From: Corynebacterium yonathiae
GTDB taxonomy: Bacteria > Actinomycetota > Actinomycetes > Mycobacteriales > Mycobacteriaceae
Reading direction: 5' to 3'
NCBI RefSeq assembly: GCF_022288805.1
Contig: NZ_JAKOPM010000008.1
Location: 38,459-102,458 of the forward strand
Length of the DNA: 64,000 bases
This document shows positions 1-9,144 of this stretch, piece after piece; the stretch's first letter is position 1; each line of letters starts with the position of its first letter. The position numbers were made by a program, and so were the translations under genes. Under the pieces are notes generated by a model. The model made no database searches and was not told the origin of the DNA. It saw only the letters and a program-made list of their open reading frames with translations.

Positions 1-15
1 ACTAAATAAAATCAC

Positions 16-54
16 GCGCCGCTCCATCAGCACTAGGTTGATGGGGGAGCGCGC
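16..54. terminator. GC-rich hairpin at window edge
   Basis: An imperfect inverted repeat with arms of about 14 bases ending in ATCA and TGAT flanks a 9-base loop. On the minus strand it is followed by a T-rich stretch, so it could end a minus-strand transcript; its partner gene would lie outside the window. Immediately after it, TAGGCT at 55-60 looks like a -10 box for the next gene. Confidence 0.3.
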
Positions 55-68
55 TAGGCTAAGTTTTC

Positions 69-605
69 GTGGACGAGAGCACCGAAACCATTGAAGTACG
101 CGAAGCCGGTGGAACCGCGCGCCTGGGCAAGGCGGTGACGGTGGCTGGCATCATCGCCGTCGCGCTACTGGTAATCGGTGGGGTGCTCATTTATTCGGCG
201 CTGCAGGAACAAGCCGGTACGCGCTTGCATGCCGTCTACCTCATTGCCGCGCTCATGCCCTTAGGTGGGGCGCTGTGCGCGATGCTGGCGGTGGTAGCCT
301 CCGCGCGGCGCCGAGCTCGTGCGCTGCTGCGCATCGGCGAGGATATTTCCCTGCCCTTCCAGCGGACCAGCTTTCCGGCCGCTGAGCTAGAGCGCATGCA
401 GTTCTATTCGCTCGAGCCGGGCCAAAATTTCCTGGCCCTGATTCCGCGTGGGGTACGCGTTTCCACCTTGGACGAAGCGCAGCAGTATTCGGTGCGACTG
501 CCGGAACAGGCGAACCTGGGACCGCGGGAACTTGAGGAAAAACTCCGGGAACGGTTCCCCGAGGTCCCCATTGACCACCTAGGCCACGTAAGGGCCGAGG
601 GCTAG
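69..605 (+). CDS. Small membrane protein of unknown function
   Basis: This 178-residue protein is not recognised as a named family. Two hydrophobic segments lie near residues 22-45 and 54-78, followed by a basic stretch (RRRARALLR) and a soluble C-terminal half of about 95 residues, so a small integral membrane protein with a cytoplasmic tail is likely. The GTG start lies 8 bases after a TAGGCT -10-like box and has no Shine-Dalgarno sequence, which suggests a leaderless mRNA. Its TAG stop overlaps the TAG stop of the convergent gene in a shared CTAG at 602-605. Function is unknown. Confidence 0.7.
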   Translation: MDESTETIEVREAGGTARLGKAVTVAGIIAVALLVIGGVLIYSALQEQAGTRLHAVYLIAALMPLGGALCAMLAVVASARRRARALLRIGEDISLPFQRTSFPAAELERMQFYSLEPGQNFLALIPRGVRVSTLDEAQQYSVRLPEQANLGPRELEEKLRERFPEVPIDHLGHVRAEG

Positions 606-1621
606 CTCGGGGTTCCGGCCACGCGTTCCGGATCGAGCTGCCAACCCTGCGCGAGCAGCTGCATATTCTGGATTACCTCCTCGTGCGAGCTGGACTGCAA
701 AGAAACCATCAGCTCATCAGCCTTAGCGTGCTCTTGGAAGGTATCGAGGTAGTTTGCCACCTCATCGGCGGTGCCCACGGCAGAGTACTTCAGCATATCT
801 AGGATCTGCTGGCCCTGGTAAGAGCCGATGATCTGCTCTACCTGCTCATCAGTGAGATGCTTGCCGCGGCCGGCGAAGGCCTTAACGCGGTTGAAACATA
901 CGCGCTCGTATTCCTCCTGTGCCTTTTGGGTGGTCTCGGCGGCGGTGACGTTGACGCCGGCGATGAGATATGGCTCGCTGAAGCGCTCGGAAGGCTGGAA
1001 GTGCTCGCGGTAGTAGGCGGTAGCTTGCTCGAGGTGCTGCGGGGCAAAGTGAGAAGCAAAGGCATAAGGTAGGCCGAGCTTGGCGGCTAGCGAAGCGCCG
1101 AACATGGACGAGCCCAAAATATAGATCGGTACGTTGGTATTGGCACCTGGAACGGCGCTGACCCCCGGGATATAAGACTTGCCCTCGAGATAGGAGTTGA
1201 GCTCTTTGACATCTTCGGGGAAGCGTTCGGCAGAGTGGGCGTCGCGGCGCAGGGCGCGGCCCAGGGTATTCATATCTGTGCCGGGTGCGCGGCCTACGCC
1301 CAAGTCGATGCGCTTGGGATACATCTCCTCCAAAGTGCCGAATTGCTCGGCGATGACATAAGGGGAGTGGTTGGGCAGCATCACTCCGCCGGAGCCTAAT
1401 CGAATGTGCTCGGTCTTCGCACCAATGTGGGCGATGAGCACGGCCGGAGAAGAAGACATGATGGACTTCATATTGTGGTGCTCGGTGTACCACATGCGAG
1501 AATAGCCCAGCTTTTCTGCTTCCTGTGCCAACTGCACGGAGCGGGCGATGGATTGTGCTGGGGTCTCGCCTTCATAAATGGTGCAAAAGTCCAAGACGGA
1601 AAGATGAGCGCGTTCGGTCAC
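602..1621 (-). CDS. LLM-class flavin-dependent oxidoreductase (luciferase-like)
   Basis: The product is a bacterial-luciferase-like flavin monooxygenase of about 339 residues. Family features are the early LDFCTIYEGETPAQ region, the MWYTEHHN motif near residue 45, the LGSGGVMLPNHSP segment, and RIDLGVGRAPGTD. Such enzymes use reduced FMN to oxygenate small substrates; the substrate here is unknown. I chose the GTG at 1621 because AGGAAG lies 8 bases upstream and homology begins at once; a longer in-frame extension is low-complexity and unlikely to be coding. It follows brnQ and aecD on the same strand, but a hairpin separates it from brnQ. Confidence 0.85.
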   Translation of the reverse strand: MTERAHLSVLDFCTIYEGETPAQSIARSVQLAQEAEKLGYSRMWYTEHHNMKSIMSSSPAVLIAHIGAKTEHIRLGSGGVMLPNHSPYVIAEQFGTLEEMYPKRIDLGVGRAPGTDMNTLGRALRRDAHSAERFPEDVKELNSYLEGKSYIPGVSAVPGANTNVPIYILGSSMFGASLAAKLGLPYAFASHFAPQHLEQATAYYREHFQPSERFSEPYLIAGVNVTAAETTQKAQEEYERVCFNRVKAFAGRGKHLTDEQVEQIIGSYQGQQILDMLKYSAVGTADEVANYLDTFQEHAKADELMVSLQSSSHEEVIQNMQLLAQGWQLDPERVAGTPS

Positions 1622-1737
1622 GGGGAGCCTTCCTTTTGCTTTCGGTAAATCCTGTCTAAGTTCTCTTCTTCCAACGGTACGCGCCGCCTGACTATTCCGG
1701 GCGGGTCTTACCGCATCGCGGCCGGGCGCTGTTGACA

Positions 1738-1792
1738 TAAAGAAATCCCCTCGCCTCGGCACCGCGGTGAGGTGCGGAGAGGGAGGGGAAGG
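1738..1792 (-). terminator. Probable terminator after brnQ
   Basis: A C-rich/G-rich imperfect inverted repeat (CCCCTC and GAGGGG-type arms around ACCGCGGT) lies just beyond the brnQ stop. Read on the minus strand it is followed by ATTTCTTT. It separates brnQ from the flavin oxidoreductase. Confidence 0.4.
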
Positions 1793-1805
1793 TAGGAATG
1801 AGAGA

Positions 1806-3206
1806 CTAAGCCTCAACGAGGGCATCGGCCTCCGCGGGCTCTGCCGCCGATGGGTTGGCGGCCTCGTGCTTCTCGCCGGCCTTGGTAGCGATATCAACAA
1901 CGAGGCCGATGACTGCGGCGATGGCGGTGGGAACGATCCAGCCCAAGTCTACGGATTGGCCGGGCGCCAGGCTCAAGAAAGGATCGAGTGCGTCGGTGCC
2001 CCAGCCTTGGGCGGAAATGACGGATAGTGCCGACCACAGCACCGAGACCCACAGTGCCAAGCGGTAGGTCCAATAAAAGACCACGGACTTTTTCACCACT
2101 GGCTGGATCAGGGTGAGGACGATAAGGGAAATGGCCGGTGGGTACAGGAAGGTAATGAAGGGAACCGCGATGGACAGCACTGTATCTAGACCCTGGAAGG
2201 CGAAGAGGATGGACAGCGCGGTAAAGAGGCAGGCCCAGACGTGGTACTTCACCTTAGGTACAAGCATCTCGAAGAAGGCAGAGGTGGAGGTGATGAGACC
2301 CACCGCGGTAGTCATGCAGGCCAGAATGACGATGGCGGAGAAGACGACCTGGCCGATGGTGCCCATGGTGAGATTTGCGGCGTCGGCAAGCAGCGGCGCT
2401 CCTGACTCATAGGACTGGCCATTAGGAATGGTTTGGCCTACCCATGCCAAGCCGAGGTAGATGGCGGCCAGTAGGCCGCCGGCAACCAGCGCGGCGGTAA
2501 TGGTGCCGTTAATCAGGGACTTCTTGGTCTGAAAGCCCTTGGAGCGCAAAGAGCCGACAATCACGATAGAAAAGGCCAGACCCGCGATGGCATCCATGGT
2601 GTTATAGCCCTCAAAAAGGCCGGTGACCATGGGGGAAGAAGTATAGTCTGCAGTAGGGGTCTGCGGATCGCGGGGATTGTTGAAGGCTGCCAGGGCGATG
2701 AGGAACACCAACAACGCCACCAAAGCCGGGGTGAGGAACTTACCCAAGGTATCGATAATGGAATTTGGTTTCCAAGACAGCGCTAGGGCGATAAGGAAAA
2801 AGACCACATTGAAGATGCCATTGGCCATGGTTCCCTCCCAGCCCAATAGTGGGGTGATGGCGGTTTCCATGGAAACGGCGCCGGTGCGCGGCAGGGCGTA
2901 GAAGGCGCCGATGGCAAGGTAGGCCATTACAGAAAAGACGAGGCCGAAAAACGCGCCGCCGTTGGAACTTAGATCGCGCACGGAGCGGCCGGAAATGGAG
3001 ACGGCAACAATGGCTAGGACTGGAAGGAGCACGCCGGCGGCCAGGAAGCCGAGGACGGCGGGCCAAAAATTGGTGCCGGCCGAAACGCCCACCATGGGCG
3101 GGAAGATGAGGTTGCCGGCGCCGAAGAACATCGAAAACAGCATCAACGACGCAATTACGATGGTGGCGCCGGGCTTAGAGGTGCTTGACGCAACTGGGGT
3201 AGCCAT
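1806..3206 (-). CDS. brnQ: Branched-chain amino acid uptake carrier BrnQ
   Basis: This 466-residue polytopic membrane protein belongs to the LIVCS family and imports isoleucine, leucine and valine with Na+ or H+. The N-terminal block with FSMFFGAGNLIFPP is the family hallmark, followed by about twelve hydrophobic segments and an acidic Ala/Glu-rich cytoplasmic tail. It lies downstream of aecD on the same strand, the arrangement known from C. glutamicum, but with a 203-base gap that could hold its own promoter. The ATG at 3206 has AAGGAGCC close upstream on the minus strand. Confidence 0.93.
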   Translation of the reverse strand: MATPVASSTSKPGATIVIASLMLFSMFFGAGNLIFPPMVGVSAGTNFWPAVLGFLAAGVLLPVLAIVAVSISGRSVRDLSSNGGAFFGLVFSVMAYLAIGAFYALPRTGAVSMETAITPLLGWEGTMANGIFNVVFFLIALALSWKPNSIIDTLGKFLTPALVALLVFLIALAAFNNPRDPQTPTADYTSSPMVTGLFEGYNTMDAIAGLAFSIVIVGSLRSKGFQTKKSLINGTITAALVAGGLLAAIYLGLAWVGQTIPNGQSYESGAPLLADAANLTMGTIGQVVFSAIVILACMTTAVGLITSTSAFFEMLVPKVKYHVWACLFTALSILFAFQGLDTVLSIAVPFITFLYPPAISLIVLTLIQPVVKKSVVFYWTYRLALWVSVLWSALSVISAQGWGTDALDPFLSLAPGQSVDLGWIVPTAIAAVIGLVVDIATKAGEKHEAANPSAAEPAEADALVEA

Positions 3207-3326
3207 TGTGGCTCCTTAATTTTCCATGTACAGCTAAAATGCGAGGTGCTTTCCCATTCCGCCGAGGGGTGGTGGCGGAACGGGGTGCGCCTTCGCGGTT
3301 CGAGGTGGCGGGTCACGCCTGTTCGT

Positions 3327-3341
3327 GTAATGAGACATTAC
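3327..3341. promoter_or_regulatory. Perfect 6-3-6 palindrome upstream of brnQ
   Basis: GTAATG-AGA-CATTAC is a perfect inverted repeat with a 3-base centre, located about 120 bases upstream of the brnQ start and past the aecD stop. It has the size of a dimeric repressor or activator site. The binding protein is unknown, and the call rests only on symmetry and position. Confidence 0.35.
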
Positions 3342-3409
3342 CGCCCACATGGTGAGAAATCAAAGTGTGGGGGTGACGCAGGCTACATGGTGGCTCCAGC
3401 TGATGGGGC

Positions 3410-4552
3410 TTAATCGAGAGCCGCAAAGGCGCGCTCCATGCGGTCGATTGCCTCCTCCAAAATCTCGCGTGAGGTAGAGAAATTCAACCGCGCATGGCCC
3501 GGACCGCCGGTGCCAAAGGTATCGCCCTCATTGAGCGCGACCTTCGCATTCTCCCGCAACCACTTGGCTGGCTGCGGATTGCCGCCGATGGCGGTATCGG
3601 AAAAATCCAACCACAGCAGGTAGGTGGCCTCTGGTTTGCTGGTCTTTAAGCCCGGGATGCGCTGAGGTAGCTCCTCCACCAACCAATCGCGGGTCTGGCG
3701 CAGGTAGGCTATCTCTTCATCGAGGAAGTCGCCGCACTCGCGGTAGGCGGTCTCGGCAGCCAGCACGCCTAGCGTGCCCGTGCCGTCCTTGGCCACGCCT
3801 GTCAGGCCATTCCACGTGTGTACATCGGCCGTGTTGGAAAAGATCATCTGCGCGCACTTCAGACCGGCTGTATTAAAAGCCTTAGAAGTAGCGGTTACCG
3901 TAATGGTGCGCTCTGCAGCCGCCGCGCTAAGCGACGCCACCGGGATATGCCGTCCCTCATAAACCAGTGGGGCATGGATTTCATCGGCCAGGATGCGCGC
4001 ATCATATTTTTCTGCCAGTTCTACCAGGCCGGTGAGGTAGTCCTCGTCCAAGACGCGGCCGAGCGGGTTATAGGGGTTGGCTAGCAAAATAGAGCCAGCG
4101 CCCTGTTGGAAGGCGCGCTCAATATCCTCGAGCTCCAGGCTGGTTTCGATCTTTTCGCGGCCAGCGGTGCGCGGCAGCTCTAACAGCGGTGGGTAGGAAG
4201 GCACTGGCACGATGACCGGAGAGTCTTCGCGGGTAAAGTACTGCACGCTAAGCAACAGGCCGCGCACCACATCGCCGATCCAGAAAATATGATCCGAGTT
4301 GGGGCGCCAGCCATAGCGCGTGTCATAAAAATCAGCCACAGCCTCGCGCAGCCCCGAGGCCTTGGGGGCTGGGGTATAGCCAAAGGTTTCCTTGTCCACC
4401 AAGTCCTCCAGCGCCTTTTTTATGGCGGGCGCAGTGGGGAAGTCTGATTCCGCAATCCAGAGCGGCAACACATCTTCTTCGAAGACGGTCCACTTGCGGG
4501 TTCCGCGGGCTTGCAACTCTTCTAAGCTAGGAAACTCCATGGACATAACCAT
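3410..4552 (-). CDS. aecD: PLP-dependent C-S beta-lyase (cystathionine beta-lyase, MalY/PatB type)
   Basis: This is a fold-type I aminotransferase-like enzyme of 380 residues that cleaves cystathionine or cysteine conjugates to a thiol, pyruvate and ammonia, serving methionine synthesis. Visible landmarks are the NPYNPLGR motif near 159, ILADEIHAPL with the PLP-contacting Asp near 190, the Schiff-base lysine in TSKAFN at about 224, and a C-terminal RLNFSTSRE. The start could be ATG 4552, 4546 or 4540; homology starts at MEFPSLEEL. In C. glutamicum aecD precedes brnQ, as here. Confidence 0.9.
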   Translation of the reverse strand: MVMSMEFPSLEELQARGTRKWTVFEEDVLPLWIAESDFPTAPAIKKALEDLVDKETFGYTPAPKASGLREAVADFYDTRYGWRPNSDHIFWIGDVVRGLLLSVQYFTREDSPVIVPVPSYPPLLELPRTAGREKIETSLELEDIERAFQQGAGSILLANPYNPLGRVLDEDYLTGLVELAEKYDARILADEIHAPLVYEGRHIPVASLSAAAAERTITVTATSKAFNTAGLKCAQMIFSNTADVHTWNGLTGVAKDGTGTLGVLAAETAYRECGDFLDEEIAYLRQTRDWLVEELPQRIPGLKTSKPEATYLLWLDFSDTAIGGNPQPAKWLRENAKVALNEGDTFGTGGPGHARLNFSTSREILEEAIDRMERAFAALD

Positions 4553-4592
4553 AACGCGAAGCCCGCGGTCACCCTAGTGCTGTTATGCGCTT

Positions 4593-6512
4593 TTATTCAT
4601 CTTCCTTTTCGGACCAGTTGGATTCCTCTGGGTCTTCCACGTCCTCGGCCTCGTCGGAGACATGGCTGGAGACAAAGCCATACTTTTTCAACCGGCGGCG
4701 GTCCGCCGCTGAGGTGGACTGGGTGAGCTTGAGCAGTTCAGCATAAATGCCGCCGGACTGCGCCAGCTCGGCTGGCGAGCCCATCTCATCGATGCGGCCG
4801 CGGTCCAAGGTGATGATGGTATCGACGTCCGCAATGGTGGACAGGCGGTGGGCAATAATCAGCGTGGTGCGGTCCTTCATCAGCTCATCCAAACCGGCCT
4901 GCACGGCACGCTCGGACTTGGTATCTAGCGCCGAGGTGGCCTCATCCAGTACCAGGATGGGGGCGTCTTTAAGCATGGCGCGCGCCACGGAAACGCGCTG
5001 CTTCTGCCCACCAGAGAGCTTCAGGCCGCGCTCACCAATGACGGTGTCATAACCATCGGGGAAAGCCTGGATGAAGTCATGGGCGTTGGCCCGCTTAGCG
5101 ACGTCTACGATTTCCTCCTCCGTCGCCCCCGGCTTGCCATAAGCAATGTTCTCGCGAATGGTGCCGGAGAAAAGATAAGACTCCTGGAAGACCACGCCCA
5201 CCGAGGCGCGCAGGCGCGAGGCAGTGAGATCGTCTACCCGGTGGCCTAGCACATCGAGGTGCCCCGCTGAGGGGTGGTATAGGCCCAAAAGCAGGTTCAC
5301 CAAGGTTGACTTGCCGCCGCCGGACTCGCCCACGAGCGCTACCTTATGGCCCTCTGCGGCCGCAAAGGAAATATCCTCCACCACGGGTTTTTCCTCCTCA
5401 TAGGCGAATGAGACGTGGTCAAAGGAGAAGACCGGCGCGCCGGGCGTGGGCTCAAGCGGGCGTACCGGGGTGAGATCGAGCTGCGGCGTGTGGGATCCCG
5501 TAGTAGCTGCCACCAGTTCGCGCGGGGCGGTGGGCTCGAGTTCTTCTTCCATGACCTGGAAGTAGTCCTTGGACCCAGCGATGGCGCGTTGGGCGGTATC
5601 GACAATCCAGCTCATCATAAAGACTGGCTGCTTCGCACTGGAGACCATCTGCAGCAGCATGACCATATCGCCCAAGGAAAAATGCCCCTCAAGGGTGCGC
5701 CAGAAGATCACGCCGTAGATACCTAGGAAGATAAACGCCATGGCCAGGCCGCGGAAGGTATCCATCATGTGCCACCAGCGGGACTGCGGCTTAGTGGTAT
5801 CCACCACGGCGCGGTAGCGCGTTGCAAAGTGGAAGAGCTCGCGGGTTTCGCTCACGAAGGACTTGGCCACCTTGACCTGGCCGATTACCTCCGCAAAGCG
5901 ACCATTGGCCACGTCGATATTCTCGTTTTTGACAGCCTCAAACTTCTGCCAGCGCTTCGAGGTCAGCGCGGTAAGCCACATATATACGGGGAAGAGCAGT
6001 GCCAGTAGGATGGCCAGTGGCCAGTAGAACCACGCGGTAATGGCTAGTACCGCGAGGGTCTGAATGATCATCGTGAAGAAGTTATTGGCAAAGGACTGGA
6101 CGAACTGCGTGATATTGGCAATCGAACGATCTAGCCGGGCAATGATCGTGCCGGTGACCTGATTATCGTAATAGCCTTGGGGGAGGGCAAGCAGCTTGGC
6201 AAAGTAACGCGTGGACAAAATCTCGCGCAGGCGTGAGACCATGACATCGCCGATATAGCCGCCGATATTGCGGAATAGGGCATTGGCGGCGTCGGCAAGA
6301 AAAAGCGCCACTGCCAATAACAACACCGTGCGCAGTGCATTGCCCACTGGGGCGTCGTTCTGCAGGGCTTCGACGATGGTATCGGTAGCGTGGCGCGTCA
6401 AAAAGGGCGAGATCAGGGCAAGGATCGCGGTCACTGTGGCGGCCAGGAGCACGCCCAGATAATAGGGCCACAGGGCGGAGGCACTGCGGGTGATGCGCAA
6501 AATAGAATTCAT
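4593..6512 (-). CDS. ABC-type exporter, fused membrane and ATPase domains
   Basis: This protein of about 639 residues has one six-helix ABC membrane domain (residues 1-320) followed by an ATPase domain. Walker A (GESGGGKST, about 396-404), Q-loop, signature LSGGQKQR, Walker B ILVLDEATSALD and the H-loop IAHRLST are all intact. It should act as a homo- or heterodimeric exporter of lipids or drugs; the substrate is not evident. The C-terminus has an acidic tail of about 50 residues beyond the ATPase. I chose ATG 6512 because homology begins at MNSILRITRS; a longer in-frame start at 6602 is less likely. Confidence 0.88.
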   Translation of the reverse strand: MNSILRITRSASALWPYYLGVLLAATVTAILALISPFLTRHATDTIVEALQNDAPVGNALRTVLLLAVALFLADAANALFRNIGGYIGDVMVSRLREILSTRYFAKLLALPQGYYDNQVTGTIIARLDRSIANITQFVQSFANNFFTMIIQTLAVLAITAWFYWPLAILLALLFPVYMWLTALTSKRWQKFEAVKNENIDVANGRFAEVIGQVKVAKSFVSETRELFHFATRYRAVVDTTKPQSRWWHMMDTFRGLAMAFIFLGIYGVIFWRTLEGHFSLGDMVMLLQMVSSAKQPVFMMSWIVDTAQRAIAGSKDYFQVMEEELEPTAPRELVAATTGSHTPQLDLTPVRPLEPTPGAPVFSFDHVSFAYEEEKPVVEDISFAAAEGHKVALVGESGGGKSTLVNLLLGLYHPSAGHLDVLGHRVDDLTASRLRASVGVVFQESYLFSGTIRENIAYGKPGATEEEIVDVAKRANAHDFIQAFPDGYDTVIGERGLKLSGGQKQRVSVARAMLKDAPILVLDEATSALDTKSERAVQAGLDELMKDRTTLIIAHRLSTIADVDTIITLDRGRIDEMGSPAELAQSGGIYAELLKLTQSTSAADRRRLKKYGFVSSHVSDEAEDVEDPEESNWSEKEDE

Positions 6513-6657
6513 AAAAAGACCACACTCAATTCGAAACGGCGGGTAGTGCGCGGAATTGGGGATAAGGGGGAGAGATTTAAACGATTGCCCAGTATGCCAC
6601 ATGCGGCGTTAACGAGCGTAAATGCTTAAGTTCAAGGAGGTTTAGGCTAAGGTACTT

Positions 6658-6705
6658 GTGCAGAAATACAACAATCTTCGCGTGCAAAGGATTCTTCCAC
6701 GGTGA
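6658..6705 (+). other. Possible 15-codon leader ORF overlapping the lipoprotein start
   Basis: A GTG at 6658 opens a 15-codon frame (starting MQKYNNLRV) that ends at TGA 6703-6705, overlapping the next gene's GTG as GTGA. TAGGCT at 6642-6647 lies where a -10 box would make this GTG a leaderless start. Translation of this frame could couple to the lipoprotein. It may equally be a chance frame. Confidence 0.25.
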
Positions 6706-7250
6706 AAATTTCCCACACACTCGGCGCGGGCGTAGTCAGCGTACTCGCCGTGACTCTGACCGGATGTAGCGTTCTCCAGCCGGAAGAGACAGGGCTGGGG
6801 GACAATATCACCGTCTCCAGCTTCGAAGAGGCCCCGTATGAGGCCAAAGACACCGACGACAAAGAAGTCACCTCCAACCTGGCCGAGCCTGTAGAGGATA
6901 AGGGCTTAGGCGTGAGCTGGGAGCTACAGGGTGTGTATACCGATAGCAATTCCGGCGGCACCGTAGTGACCATCTTGCTCAAGAATGAAAACGACGTGCC
7001 TCTGCCTGTCGACGCCTTTGAGGAGCCCACCCTAGAACGCGCCGACGGCAACGGCGGCTGGGCCAAGATCAAATCCTTGCCCTATGACGAACAATCTGCC
7101 CCAGGCGTAGCGCCCCCAGGACTCGATCACCCGTTGGGCGCGGGCGCATCTGTCAACCTGCAGTATCGCTATGACGTCACGCCTGGCAACCTGTGGAATG
7201 CACGCCTACATATAGGCAACGTGACCTGGGTAGGAGACCTTAATCTATGA
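6702..7250 (+). CDS. Putative secreted lipoprotein
   Basis: This 182-residue protein has a signal peptide ending in the lipobox LTGC (Cys near residue 22), so it should be lipidated and held on the outer face of the membrane. The rest is an acidic soluble domain containing a segment around VVTILLKNENDVPLP that resembles DUF4352-like immunoglobulin-fold lipoproteins; that assignment is tentative. The GTG start lacks a good ribosome-binding site and overlaps an upstream mini-frame. Its stop overlaps the idi start as ATGA, so the two genes are probably co-translated. Confidence 0.75.
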   Translation: MKISHTLGAGVVSVLAVTLTGCSVLQPEETGLGDNITVSSFEEAPYEAKDTDDKEVTSNLAEPVEDKGLGVSWELQGVYTDSNSGGTVVTILLKNENDVPLPVDAFEEPTLERADGNGGWAKIKSLPYDEQSAPGVAPPGLDHPLGAGASVNLQYRYDVTPGNLWNARLHIGNVTWVGDLNL

Positions 7251-7783
7251 CGGAACTTGTAGTCTTGGCCTCTGCCGCGGGGGAACCCATCGGCACCGCT
7301 TCCAAGGCCGAAGTTCATACCACCGATACCCCGCTGCACTTTGCCTTTTCCGCTTGGCTAACCTGCGGCAATAAGGTACTGGTCACTCGCCGCGCGCTGA
7401 GCAAACAAACCTGGCCTGGCGTGTGGACCAATGCCTTTTGCGGCCATCCCGCCCCCGGTGAGGAGACCGTGGATGCGGTGCTGCGCCGCGCCTCCTTTGA
7501 GCTCGGCATCGCGCCCGCTGATCTATCCGCACCGCGGCTTATCCTGCCGGACTTTTCCTATCGCGCGGTGGATTCCTCCGGCACGGTAGAAAATGAAATT
7601 TGTCCGGTCTATACCGTCGAGCTTGCCCCCGATGCGCAATGGGAGCCCAATCCCGACGAAGTAGATTCCTACCAGTGGGTTGAACCGGCACGGCTTTTTG
7701 CCGCCGCCGATGCCATGCCCGGAGTCTTTAGCCCGTGGATGATTGATGAGTTAGCGGACGAAAAGCTGCGCGCCGCGCTATAG
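7247..7783 (+). CDS. idi: Isopentenyl-diphosphate delta-isomerase, type I
   Basis: This 178-residue Nudix-fold enzyme interconverts isopentenyl and dimethylallyl diphosphate for isoprenoid synthesis. The catalytic cysteine lies in TNAFCGHP (near 66) and the catalytic glutamate in NEICPVYT (near 115). The metal-binding histidines are in VHTTDTPLHFAFSAW, and SYQWVEP is present near the C-terminus. Length matches the family. The start overlaps the preceding lipoprotein stop by 4 bases. Confidence 0.94.
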   Translation: MTELVVLASAAGEPIGTASKAEVHTTDTPLHFAFSAWLTCGNKVLVTRRALSKQTWPGVWTNAFCGHPAPGEETVDAVLRRASFELGIAPADLSAPRLILPDFSYRAVDSSGTVENEICPVYTVELAPDAQWEPNPDEVDSYQWVEPARLFAAADAMPGVFSPWMIDELADEKLRAAL

Positions 7784-7801
7784 CTTCAACTTCGGCGCCT
7801 G

Positions 7802-9106
7802 CTACAGCTCAAGTTCGTCGTCGGTATAGAAGGCCGCGGCTACATAATCCAAGGTGGCATAGGCTAGGCGGCGCTCTCCCGTATCGAGGTCAAATTCCAG
7901 CACCTGGTGGTCATCGCCGTAGCATGGGAACCCAGCCTCGCCGGTGGTGGCATAGTGGCGCAGCCATTCATTGAGCTCGCCAGCGGGCGCGTTGGCGGCC
8001 GCCTCATTGTCGGTGCCACCAAAAATCGGGTCTAGCTCGTCACAGTGCACTGCGGGCGCATCGGTGCGGGTAAATTCCATCATCCACGTGGGACCAGGAG
8101 CATCCTCGGCTACCTGGGCGGTCCATCGGCGCACGGCGGCATCACCGATGAGCCGGCCCATCGGCCGCTGCGGATCGACGTAGTGCGCCAGCTGCCGCCA
8201 TTGCTTGAAACGATCGTGCGATATCCCAAACTTGGGCGAGAGGTAGCGAGTAATAAAGCCGGCCAGCGCCATTTTGTCTATGCGCTGGGCAGCGGGCATG
8301 TCATAGAACTCATCGCGGGTAGACGTCACCACGATGGGGATGTCCGCCAATTCTTCGGCACGTAGGGGTGCCGGTCCCAAGGCGACGTCAAAGCGATACT
8401 TTTTACGGAACTTGGCATACCCCTTGGCCAGCGATTCTGGATCCAGCTTCTCTAATGCCTGGCGCGTGACCGGCACGCCGAGGGCTCGGCGCAGGTCAGT
8501 GACGCGGTGCTCGAAGCGGTCGCGCGGGAATGCCGGTGACAGCGCCAGCACGCGGCGGAAACCGCCCCGGAAGTGATCGCGGCGTGCGAGCCACAAGCTT
8601 ATTGCCGCCCCAGCGGATTGGCCTACCAAAGTGATATTGGTTTTATCGCCACCAAAGGCCTCGATATTGTGCTGCAGCCACTCCAAAGCTAAGAGGCAGT
8701 CATCGATGCCGCGGTAGCGGTCCGCCTCATCGCCGTCAAAGCGGGCGAAACCAGCCAACCCCACCCGATAACCCACGTTGACCTGGATTACACCGTGGCG
8801 GGCATTCTTCGTCCCCGAAAGCCGTGGATCCTCGTGTGACCCGTGCTCGTAGCGCCCGCCGTGAATATAGACCACCACAGGGCAGTCGTTGGCATCGGCA
8901 GGAGTGGTAATGGACAAAGCAATATCTTCTGGGTGCGGCTCGCGGGCGTCCTGATCGACGCTGCGATCATATGGCTCGGCAGGAGAGTAGGGGCTGGGGA
9001 TGCTGCAATAGCGCACCGAATGGAAATAGTGCAGGCCATCGCGGCGCACGCCGGTGATCCGGCCGGAAGCGGTGGCGACGGTAACAGGAATCTGGGCGCT
9101 CGACAT
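7802..9106 (-). CDS. Type B carboxylesterase / alpha-beta hydrolase
   Basis: This 434-residue protein belongs to the carboxylesterase type B family, which hydrolyses carboxylic esters. It contains the oxyanion-hole segment VVVYIHGGRYEHGS and the nucleophile elbow GQSAGAAIS (Ser near 164), and a C-terminal region with likely Asp/Glu and His partners. There is no signal peptide, so it should be cytoplasmic. It is shorter than eukaryotic members (about 500 residues) but within the bacterial range. It runs convergent to idi with an 18-base gap. Substrate unknown. Confidence 0.85.
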   Translation of the reverse strand: MSSAQIPVTVATASGRITGVRRDGLHYFHSVRYCSIPSPYSPAEPYDRSVDQDAREPHPEDIALSITTPADANDCPVVVYIHGGRYEHGSHEDPRLSGTKNARHGVIQVNVGYRVGLAGFARFDGDEADRYRGIDDCLLALEWLQHNIEAFGGDKTNITLVGQSAGAAISLWLARRDHFRGGFRRVLALSPAFPRDRFEHRVTDLRRALGVPVTRQALEKLDPESLAKGYAKFRKKYRFDVALGPAPLRAEELADIPIVVTSTRDEFYDMPAAQRIDKMALAGFITRYLSPKFGISHDRFKQWRQLAHYVDPQRPMGRLIGDAAVRRWTAQVAEDAPGPTWMMEFTRTDAPAVHCDELDPIFGGTDNEAAANAPAGELNEWLRHYATTGEAGFPCYGDDHQVLEFDLDTGERRLAYATLDYVAAAFYTDDELEL

Positions 9107-9144
9107 GTCAGCCAGACTACCGCGAGCAAGTAGGATAAGTAGCC

